This document shows, one piece after another, positions 14,325-14,488 of a stretch of DNA of 14,488 nt (its first letter is position 1; the number at the start of each line of letters is the position of its first letter). The notes beneath the pieces were generated by a model. It was not told the DNA's origin, did no database searches, and saw only the letters and a list, made by a program, of their open reading frames with translations. The position numbers and the translations under genes are program-made. Origin of the DNA: Solobacterium sp. (GTDB lineage Bacteria > Bacillota_I > Bacilli_A > Erysipelotrichales > Erysipelotrichaceae); NCBI GenBank assembly GCA_017543025.1, contig JAFYGX010000056.1, positions 1-14,488 on the forward strand, given 5' to 3'.

Positions 14325-14330
14325 ATTATA
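14325..14330 (-). promoter_or_regulatory. -10 box for the 2-epimerase gene
   Basis: A perfect TATAAT lies about 97 nt before the start codon; the -35 region is poor. The predicted leader contains a CCGGTT/AACCGG hairpin (14270-14249, 10-nt loop) immediately before the ribosome site, which could modulate translation. From 14331 to the window end I see no gene. Confidence 0.5.
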
Positions 14331-14488
14331 GGCAGAGCAAAAACAGCAGATCATTCCGTTTTGCACAATTCTGCCCGATTTTCATTCAATTCAGATCCGT
14401 CCCCCATGATCAATACAGAAGCGTCTGAATAGTTCAGGATTTATATTGCACGTCGAAATGGTATGATTCTAAAACAGATTGTCTCAAA

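Noticed and set aside
14229..14366. 46-codon N-terminal extension of the 2-epimerase
   Set aside because: It crosses a TATAAT box and is low-complexity and Cys/Lys-rich, unlike the family; GGAGG precedes the ATG at 14228.
14400..14488. Possible plus-strand promoter (TATGAT) near the window end
   Set aside because: No -35 at proper spacing and no plus-strand gene visible before the window ends.
1..14488. CRISPR array, tRNA/rRNA genes, insertion sequences, prophage or att sites
   Set aside because: No regularly spaced direct repeats, no tRNA-like or rRNA stretches, no transposase or integrase motifs, and no terminal inverted repeats found on either strand.

Overview
All ten genes in this window lie on the minus strand, so the locus reads from high to low coordinates. 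It looks like a chromosomal cell-surface (envelope polysaccharide) locus of a Gram-positive, Bacillota-type bacterium. The reasons are Sec signal peptides on large secreted proteins, G-rich ribosome binding sites (for example GGAGG before the 2-epimerase), Big2 and DUF5648-like extracellular modules, a VanZ-like membrane protein, and close resemblance of the sugar-nucleotide enzymes to Gram-positive families. A member of the Erysipelotrichia or a related clostridial lineage is my guess. The sequence alone does not settle it.

Reading in the direction of transcription: (1) 14228-13062, a WecB-family UDP-HexNAc 2-epimerase whose motifs resemble the Cap5G/FnlC/WbjD branch, with its own TATAAT box and a terminator after it. 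(2) A second unit with a good promoter at 12958-12931: manC (GDP-mannose pyrophosphorylase with a C-terminal cupin) and manA (phosphomannose isomerase), overlapping by 4 bp. After a weak terminator-like hairpin comes a VanZ-like membrane protein carrying seven ~32-residue repeats. A strong bidirectional terminator follows at 8858-8824. (3) Two large secreted proteins (724 and 771 aa). They share a 132-residue C-terminal triple repeat resembling DUF5648 but have unrelated N-terminal parts: four Big2 domains in one, and three Ig-like domains plus a further domain in the other. The first is preceded by a long, strongly folded leader (8715-8601) that I cannot assign to a known RNA class. The second is followed by a clear terminator (3910-3879). 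(4) A MerR-type regulator fused to a SAM-dependent methyltransferase, then rmlA, rmlD and rmlB (cut by the window edge) for dTDP-L-rhamnose synthesis. No rmlC is present in the window.

The genes fit together as precursor supply for surface glycans (GDP-mannose, dTDP-rhamnose, an epimerised UDP-HexNAc) plus wall- or matrix-associated secreted proteins. No glycosyltransferases, flippases or polymerases are in the window. The most interesting signal is the junction between the MerR-methyltransferase gene and rmlA. A perfect 9-bp dyad sits inside a 19-bp spacer between -35-like and -10-like boxes, which is the architecture of MerR-activated promoters (as at soxS or mer). This suggests that rhamnose synthesis is switched by the adjacent methyltransferase-fused regulator.

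I see no tRNA, rRNA, CRISPR array, insertion sequence, integrase or att site.
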